DNA of 13,687 nt from Pseudomonadota bacterium. Lineage in GTDB: Bacteria > Pseudomonadota > Alphaproteobacteria > Rhizobiales > Hyphomicrobiaceae. Position 1 is the first letter of the stretch. Each line of letters starts with the position of its first letter. The notes under the pieces were generated by a model. The model saw only the letters and a program-made list of their open reading frames with translations, was not told the DNA's origin and searched no databases. Where the stretch lies: the NCBI GenBank assembly GCA_003242645.1, contig QGVC01000062.1, positions 1-13,687 of the forward strand. The letters run 5' to 3'. Shown in pieces: positions 5,656 to 13,687 of the stretch. A program made the position numbers and the translations under genes.

Positions 5656-6459
5656 ATGGAATTTCTCGATGGCCGCCCTGCGCCAGCGTGGCTGCGCGTG
5701 CTCGCTCGCCAGGGCTCGTACCTTACGCTCACGGCCGGCGGTGCCGAGGCCTACTCTCCCCGTAATCAATTCAGCAAACCCGTGGCCAAGGTTGATCGTA
5801 AGACTCTGACCGCAGCAATCGAGGCTGGTCTCTTGCGTGACATCGGCGAAAACCGCCTTGGCCCAACCCCAAAGGCTCTCGCGGCTTTACGCGCCGAATT
5901 CAATGCAACCGCGGCTGAAGCAGCAGCGGCGAAGCAAACCCGGCCTTCATCGTCGGCCCCGGCGGTCAACGAGGCAGAGAGTCCACTCTCATGGCTCCGA
6001 CGTCGGCGCGACAAGGACGGCAAACCGCTCATCACTGACGAACAGTTCGCGGCGGGCGAACGTCTGCGGGCGGACTTCTGGTTCGCCCAGATGACGCCGA
6101 AGGTCACCTCCACCTGGGACGCCACATACTCAAGCCGCAGGCAGCGTCGCGCAGCACCGGGAGCCGGCATCGAGCTTCAGGATCACGTCATCGCGGCGCG
6201 GGAGCGCGTGCGGCAGGCGCTCAAAGCCGTGGGGCCTGAGCTGTCCGGCATCCTGATCGACGTCTGCTGTCACCTGAAGGGGCTGGAGGAAGCCGAGAAG
6301 GCGGCGGGCTGGCCCCAGCGTTCCGGCAAGGTCGTGCTGCAGCTCGCGCTGACGCGGCTTGCCAGGCATTATGGAATGTTGCCGTCGGACGAATCGTCTC
6401 GCCCGCCGCGAATTCGGCACTGGGGCACCCCGGACTATCGGCCCACAATCGAGTGGTGA
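5656..6459 (+). CDS. DUF6456 domain protein, probable HTH DNA-binding protein
   Basis: This 267-residue cytoplasmic protein has a C-terminal DUF6456 domain (about 108-245), seen from LSWLRRRRDKDGKPLITDEQ, the RLRADFWFAQMTPKVT segment and IDVCCHLKGLEEAEKAAGWP followed by LALTRLARHYG. The last part has the look of a helix-turn-helix of the sigma-region-4 or phage activator kind. The N-terminal 80 residues (LTLTAGGAEAY, then AAIEAGLL and LGPTPKALAAL) suggest a small winged-helix fold, and an Ala/Ser-rich linker (83-107) joins the two. The biochemical role is unknown. I place the start at the ATG at 5656, with AAAGG 7 bases upstream; the frame is open further up but would overlap the hdaB-like gene without homology. 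The tandem with an HdaB-like gene suggests a replication or cell-cycle role, by context only. Confidence 0.85.
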   Translation: MEFLDGRPAPAWLRVLARQGSYLTLTAGGAEAYSPRNQFSKPVAKVDRKTLTAAIEAGLLRDIGENRLGPTPKALAALRAEFNATAAEAAAAKQTRPSSSAPAVNEAESPLSWLRRRRDKDGKPLITDEQFAAGERLRADFWFAQMTPKVTSTWDATYSSRRQRRAAPGAGIELQDHVIAARERVRQALKAVGPELSGILIDVCCHLKGLEEAEKAAGWPQRSGKVVLQLALTRLARHYGMLPSDESSRPPRIRHWGTPDYRPTIEW

Positions 6460-6483
6460 GCACGCGGGCGGCAAAGCTATGAG

Positions 6484-6512
6484 GCGCTGCTGGAGCCTTG
6501 CTTCAGCAGCGC
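6484..6512. terminator. Inverted repeat between convergent genes, possible terminator without T run
   Basis: A perfect 9-bp inverted repeat, GCGCTGCTG (6484-6492) and CAGCAGCGC (6504-6512), encloses an 11-base loop. It sits 25 bases after the DUF6456 stop and 37 bases beyond the end of the convergent LpxQ-like gene. No T run follows on either strand, so it is at best a weak or Rho-assisted terminator. It could also protect RNA 3' ends. Confidence 0.35.
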
Positions 6513-6549
6513 ACCCACACGATAGAGCTGCAAGGGAAGAGAGCCAGCG

Positions 6550-7515
6550 CTATTTTTTCACCGGCACCGCAGAGCTGGTGCGGACCAACACTCCGCCGAT
6601 CGCGTGGTGAGTGGCAAGCGTCGTCGTCAACATGCCGCCGGGCGGTTCTTCGCCCATCCACCAGGCCCGAAACTGCCGCCACACGTCTGTCACGAAGACC
6701 CAACCGTTGGGCTCGTGGGAGAGCGGCACGCTGTAAGGCGCATAGCTGAATTTGTACTCGAAGAACAGCGACGCACGCCCCAGCGGGATCTCGATGCCCG
6801 CCAGAACCTGCCCGGCAAAACCGGCGAACTGATACTCGTAGGTGCGCTTACCGGTTTCAGCGCGAAGGCCAACCTCAGTGTGAGGGAACGATAGGCCGCC
6901 CCCCAACCCGAAATAGGGCCGCACCGGCAGAAGTGACCACGGCAGCCGAACCAACCCGTTGAGGGTCAGCATGTTGTGGCCGTGGCTGAACTCAAGGTGT
7001 GTGAAAACATCGCCGACCTTCGCACGCGGCGGCAACGGCTCGCCGTTGAGCACCCCTGAAAAGGTCGCGACATCGTCCTTCACCGCGATCGCCTTGGCGT
7101 GCGTGAAGTCGATCATGGTGCCGGTGAGCGCCCCAGGCAGCCAGTGCTGTGTCCTCAAACCGTAGTAGATCGGGCTCTTGAATGGTCGCCCAATCCAATT
7201 GAAGCCGCTGGCGGTGAAATCCGTCAGGTCGGGATTGACGATGCGCACGGCGCTGGGATGCGTGTAGGAGACACCGCCATAGCCGCCGAACTTGTGCTCA
7301 CGTCGTACGGCGCGTTCGGCCTCGGGCGCTGCACCCGGCTCTGCCGTCGCGGCGCGCTCCTCCGTCTGAGCATCGGATGAGACGATCGACGGAAACGGAC
7401 TGTTCAACACCCAAACCACGAGCGCAACGAGCGCCAGCACCGCACGGAGCCCGTCGCCGCTGATGAAGCGTCTGGCACTGGCAACGCGGCCCAACTCCAC
7501 GCGTGCGGCGGTCAT
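6550..7515 (-). CDS. Lipid A oxidase (LpxQ-like) outer-membrane beta-barrel protein
   Basis: This protein of about 321 residues resembles the proteins annotated as lipid A oxidase. LpxQ of Rhizobium oxidises the proximal glucosamine of lipid A to 2-aminogluconate in the outer membrane using oxygen. A hydrophobic N-terminal segment (about 23-45) is a signal anchor or uncleaved signal. An Ala/Glu-rich spacer follows, then alternating strands from residue 76, as expected of a small barrel. Family-like phrases are PIYYGLRTQHW (115-125), DFTHAKAIA (136-144), FSHGHNMLTLNGL (176-188) and PYFGLGGGLSFPH (200-212). The start is ambiguous: ATGs lie at 7530, 7518 and 7515, and the GGGGGGA run fits the last best. 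Upstream on the same strand is the esterase gene, 98 bp away. It may have lost or changed the oxidase activity; the activity is not provable here. A general outer-membrane protein is the alternative. Confidence 0.7.
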   Translation of the reverse strand: MTAARVELGRVASARRFISGDGLRAVLALVALVVWVLNSPFPSIVSSDAQTEERAATAEPGAAPEAERAVRREHKFGGYGGVSYTHPSAVRIVNPDLTDFTASGFNWIGRPFKSPIYYGLRTQHWLPGALTGTMIDFTHAKAIAVKDDVATFSGVLNGEPLPPRAKVGDVFTHLEFSHGHNMLTLNGLVRLPWSLLPVRPYFGLGGGLSFPHTEVGLRAETGKRTYEYQFAGFAGQVLAGIEIPLGRASLFFEYKFSYAPYSVPLSHEPNGWVFVTDVWRQFRAWWMGEEPPGGMLTTTLATHHAIGGVLVRTSSAVPVKK

Positions 7516-7557
7516 CATGTGTCCCCCCATTTTGATTGCGCCGTGGCTGACGATGAT

Positions 7558-7576
7558 CTCCCGGGAAGCCCGGGAG
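7558..7576 (-). other. GC-rich hairpin between the esterase and LpxQ-like genes
   Basis: CTCCCGGG (7558-7565) and CCCGGGAG (7569-7576) form a perfect 8-bp stem around a three-base loop. It lies 38 bases after the esterase stop and ahead of the LpxQ-like start. No T run follows on the minus strand, so it is not a standard terminator. It may attenuate read-through or stabilise the upstream mRNA end. Confidence 0.4.
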
Positions 7577-7613
7577 GCCGACTATTGCACACGAAATCGG
7601 CGCGCGCTTTGCT

Positions 7614-8687
7614 CTAGATCATCGAAGGTGAGGCCGCTAGCCGCAGCAGCATCCGGCGCACTGCGACAATCTGCGGTGCGTCCCGCGTCAAGAACTGAGG
7701 GCCGGTGTAGCCCCACCAGTCCCAGCAGGCCTGGGGGTTGGCGGGCGTGCTGCTCACTTGCGGGAAGAGCACGATCAGCCGATTGCTGTCGGCCCAATTC
7801 AGAAAACCGGTCTCGGTGATGAACGCGTCACCCACGGCAGCGGTGTTCTGGTTGCAGCCGTGAAAGGCAATGTGCACCCGGCACCCAGCGCCATCGCGGC
7901 AGCCCGGCGCGATATAGACCGTGCCTGTATCGGCCATGCCGTGGCTGCCCAAGCCGTCAAGGAACTCACCTTGATCGAAGGTGATGACCTCGCCGGCCGG
8001 CTTCTCTGTCCTCGGCTCGAGCGGACCATAGATGTGCCGGAGCAGCGCTCCCGCCATATCGTAATCGCAGTCGACGATGTAGGGCGATGCGGTTGCGTCA
8101 CATGCCAAGCCGGCGTCCTCGGTGACGAAGCCATGGCCCGCCGGCAAGTCGTGCACGAACATGATTTGATCGTCGCCGATGCCGATGGCGCGATAGAAGT
8201 CGCGCGCCGCAGCGACGATGGCGGGAACGACTGTGCGGTCCTCGCGACCCGTGAAGAGGTAGACGCGGTCGCGTCTGGCGGCATCAATCGGATCGATTCG
8301 GTCCTTTGCTGCGAGCTGATTGGCGCGTTTGGCGAGCCATTGCGGGTCCGGAATGCCCCAGGCCTGTAGAGCGTTCAGCATACAGCCGTTCATCGCGCGG
8401 GAGAGATTGATGAAGGCCGTTCCCGGGCCGGGCATGACGTCAGCATAAAGGCTTTCGGCGCAGCCCCAGGGGCCTCCCGCGATGATCCCGGCGCCGATCA
8501 CATCGCGCCCATGCGCGAGCTGGAACTGCCCGGCCATGTACGCGCCCGCGGAAACGCCGGAAACGGACGTCTGATCGATCCGCGCTCCAACTTCCGGCAG
8601 CCGGTCCCCGTCCTGCTCTCCGCAAGCCGCGAGAAGAGTCGAGCCCAGCAGCACGGTCAGCAGCCGAATGAGGGACGCCAAGCTCAT
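7614..8687 (-). CDS. PHB depolymerase-type esterase, predicted lipoprotein
   Basis: This 357-residue alpha/beta hydrolase belongs to the polyhydroxybutyrate depolymerase family of the circularly permuted, Penicillium funiculosum type. The nucleophile is Ser46 in SGVSAGAYM. It is followed by Asp150 in TGREDRTV and His185 in LPAGHGF, the order and spacing known for that enzyme (Ser39, Asp121, His155). AFHGCNQN (275-281) and CWDWWGY (321-327) are further family motifs, and several Cys suggest disulfides outside the cytoplasm. Residues 1-21 form a signal peptide ending in the lipobox LAAC, so Cys22 should be lipidated. The start at 8687 is favoured because it puts the signal peptide first and has AAAGG 8 bases upstream; the frame is open to 8753. 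Located 104 bp behind pbpC on the same strand. The natural substrate (PHB, oligomers or another ester) is open. Confidence 0.85.
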   Translation of the reverse strand: MSLASLIRLLTVLLGSTLLAACGEQDGDRLPEVGARIDQTSVSGVSAGAYMAGQFQLAHGRDVIGAGIIAGGPWGCAESLYADVMPGPGTAFINLSRAMNGCMLNALQAWGIPDPQWLAKRANQLAAKDRIDPIDAARRDRVYLFTGREDRTVVPAIVAAARDFYRAIGIGDDQIMFVHDLPAGHGFVTEDAGLACDATASPYIVDCDYDMAGALLRHIYGPLEPRTEKPAGEVITFDQGEFLDGLGSHGMADTGTVYIAPGCRDGAGCRVHIAFHGCNQNTAAVGDAFITETGFLNWADSNRLIVLFPQVSSTPANPQACWDWWGYTGPQFLTRDAPQIVAVRRMLLRLAASPSMI

Positions 8688-8791
8688 GCGCGTGCCTTTC
8701 GATACCTTCGGTCGGAGCCTACCGCGGCCGCATGCACGTTGGCCAGACGGCAATCCTCTTAGTCTTGTGAGCGGCTTAAGGATGTTGAAGG

Positions 8792-10909
8792 TCAGCGGAG
8801 ACGTATGCTCACGCGGTCAACCCGACCTTTGGCGTCGGTCACGGTCAGCTTCACGAAGCCGCGTCCTTCTGGCTGCCAGACGACCTCGCGGCGGTGCGAA
8901 TCGGAGGGAATCGGCTGCCCATCCACCATCCAGGTCAGCGGCAGCACGCCCCCATCGGCCTTGAGCAACAGCAGACCATCCGCGTCGCCGAGGTCCAGCT
9001 CCGCTCGGTCGGGCGGAAAGGCGATCTGCACAGGCGGCTCAAGGTAGGCTCCGATGACGGAGGTACCCTCACCCGGCTCCGCGAAGCGCCGGAGCGGCGG
9101 AGGGAGGGCTCCGCCCGACACCTGGAGCACGCCGGGGGGCGGGGAAGCGAGCGGCACCCGCTGCGTTCCAATCCGCTGGAAAGCTTCAAAAAGCAGCGGC
9201 GCTGCAGCGAGCCGGCCTGTGAGCTCCGGGGTCGAGGTGCCATCGGCCCTTCCGACCCAGACCGCAACCGTGTGGGCGCCGTCGAACCCCACGGCCCACG
9301 CGTCCTTGTAGCCGTAGGAGGTCCCAGTCTTGTACGCGATTGCGCCGCCGAGATTGGCTGTGGGTGGTGGAGCAGATTTCAAGATGTCGGCCACATACCA
9401 GGCCGCGACGGGCGACATCAGCCTCTTTGTAGACGCCTGCAGCTTCTGCTGCCCAACCTCGCCCTCGTCATAGCGATGGCGGAGCTCGATGGCCTCGCCA
9501 CCGCGAGCGATCGCGACGAAAAGGGTGGCCAGATCCCGTAAGCTCAAGCCGACGCCGCCAAGGGCAACGGCAAGGCTCGGCTGCTCATGGCTTGGTAGAA
9601 CCGGCTCCACACCGACACTGCGAATCCGGGCGATCAACCGTGCCGGGCCCACGGCATTCAGCACCTTCACGGCAGGAATGTTGAGCGAGTGGGCCAGGGC
9701 CTCCCGGATCGTCACCGAGCCGCGAAAATCCTCGTCGAAATTCTTCGGAGCATACTGCCCAAAGCGGGTCGGCCGATCCTCGATCAGCGTTTCGGGATGC
9801 GCGAGGCCCGCTTCGAAGGCCAAGCCATAGATGATGGGCTTCAAGGTGGAGCCCGGCGATCGGATTGCGCCGGTCATGTCGATGGCGCCGAACCGCGCCT
9901 CGTCGAGATAATCCGATGATCCGACATGGGCGAGAATTTCACCCGTGTGATTATCAACGACGAGCACCGCAGCCGAAATCCGCCGGCCGAGCGCCCTTGC
10001 ATGCTCCCGGGCCAGCGTCTCAAGTTGCGCCTGCAGCTCGCGGGAAAGAGTCAGGCGGTGCAGGTTGCGATGCGGCCGTTCGAGCACCTCCGTTTCAGAG
10101 GCATGGGGTGCGAAACGCGGGAAATCGCGGCGAGTCCGTGGAACGGGCTCCTTACGCGCACGCTCGAACTCGGCCTCCGTGATGATGCCCTCCTCCACCA
10201 TGCGGCTGAGCACGCGATCGCGGGCCCAGCGGGCGGCATCCGGGCGGCGGTCCGGCCTGCGCCATTCCGGTGACTGGGGGAGCGCAACGAGAAGCGCCGC
10301 CTCGGCAATCGACAGCCGCCGCGGCTCCTTGCCGAAATAGGCAAGCGATGCCGCCCGCACGCCCTCGAGGTTGCCGCCGAAAGGCGCGAGCAGGAGATAG
10401 AGCTCGAGGATTTCCTCTTTCGACAACTCCTGCTCCAGCTGCAGGGCACGGACGGCCTGGCGCCATTTTCCGGCCAGCGTTCGCACATGCACGCCATCGA
10501 GCAGGCGCGCCACCTGCATTGTCAGCGTGGAGGCACCGGAGACGATGTGCCCATTACGAACGAACTGGTAGACCGCCCGGGCAACGGCTAACGGATCGAT
10601 GCCCCAGTGATCCCAGAACCGACGATCCTCATAGGCCAGGAGCATCGAAATGTAGCGCGGATCGACCTCTTCGACCTTGACGGGCAGCCGCCAGCGGCCC
10701 TCCGGCGTGGTGAACGCTCTGAGCAAGTTGCCGTCCCGATCGACGACGGTGGCCGACACCCGCTCCGCTGCGGCGAGCGGAGGCGGCCCCAGCATGATCA
10801 TGGTTAGCCGGACTGCGCCGAAGACCGCCAGCACCACAACCAGGAGGGCTGAGCCCATCAGGATGAGCCATCGATCCCCCCTGGTCTTGGTTTGTATCGC
10901 TTCGTCCAC
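8792..10909 (-). CDS. pbpC: Penicillin-binding protein 1C (bifunctional glycosyltransferase/transpeptidase)
   Basis: This 705-residue class A penicillin-binding protein polymerises glycan strands and cross-links peptides in the periplasm. It has a membrane anchor at about 14-36. The GT51 glycosyltransferase domain (about 50-235) carries catalytic Glu94 in YEDRRFWDHWGID and the STLTMQVARLL and APFGGNLEG motifs. The transpeptidase domain (about 310-580) has Ser354 in SPGSTLKP, SLN at 408-410 and KTGT at 527-530, all intact. A C-terminal PBP1C-type domain (about 615-705) follows. The start is a GTG at 10909 with GAGGG 10 bases upstream, 17 bases after the stop of the alpha-2-macroglobulin gene, so the two are cotranscribed. 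This is the common yfhM-pbpC arrangement. It is somewhat shorter than E. coli PbpC (770 aa). Confidence 0.95.
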   Translation of the reverse strand: MDEAIQTKTRGDRWLILMGSALLVVVLAVFGAVRLTMIMLGPPPLAAAERVSATVVDRDGNLLRAFTTPEGRWRLPVKVEEVDPRYISMLLAYEDRRFWDHWGIDPLAVARAVYQFVRNGHIVSGASTLTMQVARLLDGVHVRTLAGKWRQAVRALQLEQELSKEEILELYLLLAPFGGNLEGVRAASLAYFGKEPRRLSIAEAALLVALPQSPEWRRPDRRPDAARWARDRVLSRMVEEGIITEAEFERARKEPVPRTRRDFPRFAPHASETEVLERPHRNLHRLTLSRELQAQLETLAREHARALGRRISAAVLVVDNHTGEILAHVGSSDYLDEARFGAIDMTGAIRSPGSTLKPIIYGLAFEAGLAHPETLIEDRPTRFGQYAPKNFDEDFRGSVTIREALAHSLNIPAVKVLNAVGPARLIARIRSVGVEPVLPSHEQPSLAVALGGVGLSLRDLATLFVAIARGGEAIELRHRYDEGEVGQQKLQASTKRLMSPVAAWYVADILKSAPPPTANLGGAIAYKTGTSYGYKDAWAVGFDGAHTVAVWVGRADGTSTPELTGRLAAAPLLFEAFQRIGTQRVPLASPPPGVLQVSGGALPPPLRRFAEPGEGTSVIGAYLEPPVQIAFPPDRAELDLGDADGLLLLKADGGVLPLTWMVDGQPIPSDSHRREVVWQPEGRGFVKLTVTDAKGRVDRVSIRLR

Positions 10910-10926
10910 CGCAGCTATTCCCTCGC

Positions 10927-13687
10927 CTATTGCCTCGTCATGACCTCCAGTCTGCCGGATGCCGTCCGCGCAAAGCGCTCAGGCCGGTACATGTCTTCAA
11001 CCGTCGCTGCCGGGTGGATGTAGCTGCCCGGCGAAACCGCGCGCACCATGTAGGCAATTGTTAACGATCTTGGACGCCTCCCTCTGCTCTCGGGGCCCTC
11101 GTCCGCTCCCAGATCAAACGCTGCAACGAACCGATCGTCCCGGAATTCCGTATGCTCTGGCTGTACGGACGTCCTGAGCCACGGAAAGTTCCTGAGGTCC
11201 GCACTGTCGACGAGACGCGGATTTTCGATCTCCAATCCGGCCGGCAGACGATCGACGAGCAGGATCCGTCCACGAACATCCGCCTCGACTTTTAGAACGA
11301 CGACGAACCGATCGGTTTGCCGAACCTGTCCAACACCTCCTGTTAAACTCCCGAGGTCGATCGGAGTGCCGTCGAGCGCGTAGAAGGCGCGGTCGATCTT
11401 GAAGCTGCGCGCGATCGGCGGCTCCGGCGTCATGGCGGCTCCGGTAACCGACAACACGACATCGACAGTCGACTGCCCTTCATTCCGGATGACGACGTCA
11501 CCCGCCCGGATTTCGTCCGCAGCAAAGCTGCGATTGAAGGCGCCAATGTGCGCCGCGCCGTCGACCGAGAGCCGGACATCGCGGCTCTGATCCGTCAGCG
11601 CCCGGGCGGCGAGCAGGAGCCACGCCTGCTCCTGAGTGGATGTGTGGGCTCTGGCGGCATACGTCTGGCCAAGGGTAGCGACCAGAGGCTGGGCGCCATC
11701 CCACGCCGTACGCGTTTCCGAGGCGAGCGTGACGAGCGCTGCCCGGTCGCGAAGCAGCGAGCAAAAGTCCCGCCGATCGTTGCGATCGGCTGCGTCAGCC
11801 GAGGCGAGAGCCTGCCGGAAGACGTCTTCCGCACGCGCCCGATCTCCCAGCATCGCCAACGCCGCAGCGAGCTGCGCCTTGGCGAGCGGCGTCGTGAAGC
11901 GATCAAGACGCGTATCCGCGTAATAGCGGACCTCGCCAATCGGCGCCCGGCCGTTCCGGGCCAGAACGTAGAGCGCATAGGCCCGGTCCTCGCCGCCGTG
12001 CTCGAAATCCTGCGCGTAGTTGACGAAGTTCTGCAGCCGGTCGAGCGCCAGCTCGAACGCTTGCGGCTTCACGGAGAAGCCCTGCTCGCGGGCGCGCGTC
12101 AGGAACTCCGTGACGTAGCTCGTCAGCCACATGTCGCCACCACTCGGCCCCCAAGTGCCGAATGCGCCCGAGGAATCTTGCATCTCGAAGACGCGTGCGA
12201 TCGCATCTTCGATCCGTTGTCTGAGCTCGTTGTCAGGTGGCAGCCCAGCCGTGACCGCGAGCTGATTGGCATAGAGCAACGGCAGCGCGCGGCTGGTCAC
12301 CTGCTCGGCACAACCGTACGGATAGCGATCGAGTTGCGTCAGCAGCCCAGGAACATCCAACCCAGCCGCCTGCCCAACGCTGACAGACACCCGGGTCAGG
12401 CCGGGGATGAAGTCGGATAGGAGATCAGCTCCGAGCGTGAGGCTGGCACCGGGCGCCAGCTTGCTGATGGTCACTCGACGGATGTCGCCGGCTGGCGGCT
12501 TCACATCGAGCGTCAGGCTGCGTCGTATTTCGAGCCCGCCTGGCCCGGCAATCGCGATCCTGTACGTGGTCTGACCGACGTGTTCCGGCGCGATGGTGAA
12601 AGACTCGCTCTTGCGCTCGTTTGCGGCCAGCACCAGCTCGCGCTCGGCCAGTGTCGTTAGGCTTCCATCCGCGACTTCCTGCTCAACCGTGAGCGAGAAA
12701 GGTCCGGTGACGCCTTCAACATTATGCAGATCGACCTCGAGCCGCGCCTGATCACCCAGCGTCAAGAAGCGTGGAGCTGAGGCGGTGACAGCCACCGGAT
12801 CGCGCACCACAACATCTGCTGATCCGTGCCCGACCTTGTCGCGCGTCCAGGCCACAGCCATCAGGCGAACAGTGCCGTTGAAATCCGGCAGGTCGAAATG
12901 GACCTGAGCAGCACCATCGGGTCCAACACGGACGATGCCGGAGAACAGAGCGACCGTTTGCCCGTCAGGCGGGCTGCCCTGCATCCCCATACCGGCTTCC
13001 GCATCTCCGCCGGAACGCAACCGGCCACGCTCTGCGCGCATGCCGTCGATAAGCCGCCCATAGTAATCGCGGATCTCCGTACCGAGACGGCGCTGTCCTA
13101 GGAACCAGCGCTCCGGGGCCGGTGCCTCGTACCGCGTCAGGTTAAGGATGCCGACGTCCACGGCGGCGACTGTGACACGCGCCTCTTCCTCAGACGCCAG
13201 CCCTTCAAGCTTGATTGGCACCGTAAGGCCTGCGCCGGACCGCACCTGCGGCTGAGCTTCCAAGGAAACGTTCAGCGTTCGTGCGCTCTGGTCCAGCGGC
13301 AGCCATGCGACGCCGATCGCCCGGCTTGGCATCCGCTTGGCCTGCTCATCCATCGGCCTATAAAGCATGGCCGTGACATAAGCGCCGGGCCCCCAGTCAC
13401 GCTCGACCGGGATCGTCAGTTCGCCGCCTCCTTTCGGCAGCTCGACCTCCTGGCTCGCCAGCAGGCGATCACCCAGGACCGCAACGAACGCGCGGCCGCC
13501 GTAGCGATCCTCGATCTTGAGCCGGGCAACGTCGCCCACCTTGTAGTTCGGCTTGTCGAGAGCGATCTCGAGAGCCTCTGGACTGTCCGTCCCGTCCTCT
13601 GAATACCACCCGGCCGTGAAAACGATGCTGGAAGCTGGACCGCCCGCGTCGGCCGACGCGACCTCCAGACGATACCGGCCCCAGTCG
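10927..13687 (-). CDS. Bacterial alpha-2-macroglobulin (YfhM-like), C-terminal part
   Basis: The frame is open to the right window edge, so the N-terminal half is missing; about 919 residues are visible. Bacterial alpha-2-macroglobulins are periplasmic, usually lipid-anchored protease traps that cooperate with PBP1C in envelope defence. The visible part begins within beta-sandwich macroglobulin domains (KPNYKVGDVARLKIEDRYGGRAFV). A bait region probably lies near plus positions 12960-13100 (GGDAEAGMGMQGSPPDGQ). Then comes the central macroglobulin domain (FDLPDFNGTVRLMAVAWT) and the thioester domain. The thioester motif GCAEQ is intact, with Cys coded at 12310-12312, inside YPYGCAEQVTSRALPLL. 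After it come the all-helical domain (WGPSGGDMWLTSYVTEFL) and the receptor-like end. The ATG at 13539 is internal. It ends 17 bases before pbpC. Confidence 0.93.
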   Translation of the reverse strand, partial: DWGRYRLEVASADAGGPASSIVFTAGWYSEDGTDSPEALEIALDKPNYKVGDVARLKIEDRYGGRAFVAVLGDRLLASQEVELPKGGGELTIPVERDWGPGAYVTAMLYRPMDEQAKRMPSRAIGVAWLPLDQSARTLNVSLEAQPQVRSGAGLTVPIKLEGLASEEEARVTVAAVDVGILNLTRYEAPAPERWFLGQRRLGTEIRDYYGRLIDGMRAERGRLRSGGDAEAGMGMQGSPPDGQTVALFSGIVRVGPDGAAQVHFDLPDFNGTVRLMAVAWTRDKVGHGSADVVVRDPVAVTASAPRFLTLGDQARLEVDLHNVEGVTGPFSLTVEQEVADGSLTTLAERELVLAANERKSESFTIAPEHVGQTTYRIAIAGPGGLEIRRSLTLDVKPPAGDIRRVTISKLAPGASLTLGADLLSDFIPGLTRVSVSVGQAAGLDVPGLLTQLDRYPYGCAEQVTSRALPLLYANQLAVTAGLPPDNELRQRIEDAIARVFEMQDSSGAFGTWGPSGGDMWLTSYVTEFLTRAREQGFSVKPQAFELALDRLQNFVNYAQDFEHGGEDRAYALYVLARNGRAPIGEVRYYADTRLDRFTTPLAKAQLAAALAMLGDRARAEDVFRQALASADAADRNDRRDFCSLLRDRAALVTLASETRTAWDGAQPLVATLGQTYAARAHTSTQEQAWLLLAARALTDQSRDVRLSVDGAAHIGAFNRSFAADEIRAGDVVIRNEGQSTVDVVLSVTGAAMTPEPPIARSFKIDRAFYALDGTPIDLGSLTGGVGQVRQTDRFVVVLKVEADVRGRILLVDRLPAGLEIENPRLVDSADLRNFPWLRTSVQPEHTEFRDDRFVAAFDLGADEGPESRGRRPRSLTIAYMVRAVSPGSYIHPAATVEDMYRPERFARTASGRLEVMTRQ

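Noticed and set aside
7558..7576. Intrinsic terminator after the esterase gene
   Set aside because: The stem is perfect, but no T run follows on the minus strand; it is listed only as a hairpin.
11548..12420. Open frame of 290 codons on the plus strand opposite the alpha-2-macroglobulin gene
   Set aside because: It is antisense to a gene with clear family motifs, has Arg-rich shadow composition and matches no family I know; long antisense frames are common in GC-rich DNA.

Overview
The window looks like chromosomal DNA from an alphaproteobacterium of the Hyphomicrobiales (Rhizobiales) type. It is GC-rich and carries a Ros/MucR zinc-finger regulator, a stand-alone DnaA domain IV protein followed by a DUF6456 protein, an LpxQ-like lipid A oxidase homologue and a full CtrA box. 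The genus cannot be told from the sequence. There are no insertion sequences, phage genes, tRNAs, rRNAs or CRISPR arrays, and both ends cut through a gene.

Layout. Positions 3-860 (+) hold the 3' part of an MFS transporter of the HcaT-like group. It converges on a probable two-gene minus-strand unit, an msrB-like gene (3543-3112) followed by oligopeptidase B (3021-883). A 537-bp gap (3544-4080) separates msrB from the divergent mucR/ros gene (4081-4500, +). The gap is not featureless: it holds two short palindromes, a possible long structured RNA and a weak promoter. mucR ends in a clear intrinsic terminator.

Positions 4568-6459 form a cell-cycle-looking block. A small conserved hypothetical gene (minus strand) and an hdaB-like gene (plus strand) diverge from a 270-bp region with a perfect CtrA box (TTAA-N7-TTAAC), one GANTC site and repeated DnaA-box-like 9-mers. 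The hdaB-like gene is followed after 38 bp by a DUF6456 gene. A plausible reading is a replication-control operon placed under cell-cycle control.

From 6550 to the right edge all genes are on the minus strand and concern the cell envelope. In order of transcription they are a bacterial alpha-2-macroglobulin with an intact CAEQ thioester (cut by the window edge), penicillin-binding protein 1C, a PHB-depolymerase-type esterase predicted to be a lipoprotein, and an LpxQ-like lipid A oxidase homologue. The first two form the well-known yfhM-pbpC pair; whether the last two share the transcript is open.

The points most worth a second look are the MsrB homologue with Ser at the catalytic Cys position, the CtrA box upstream of the hdaB-like gene, and the potential structured RNA at 3742-3885. 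I found no clearly new multi-gene system.
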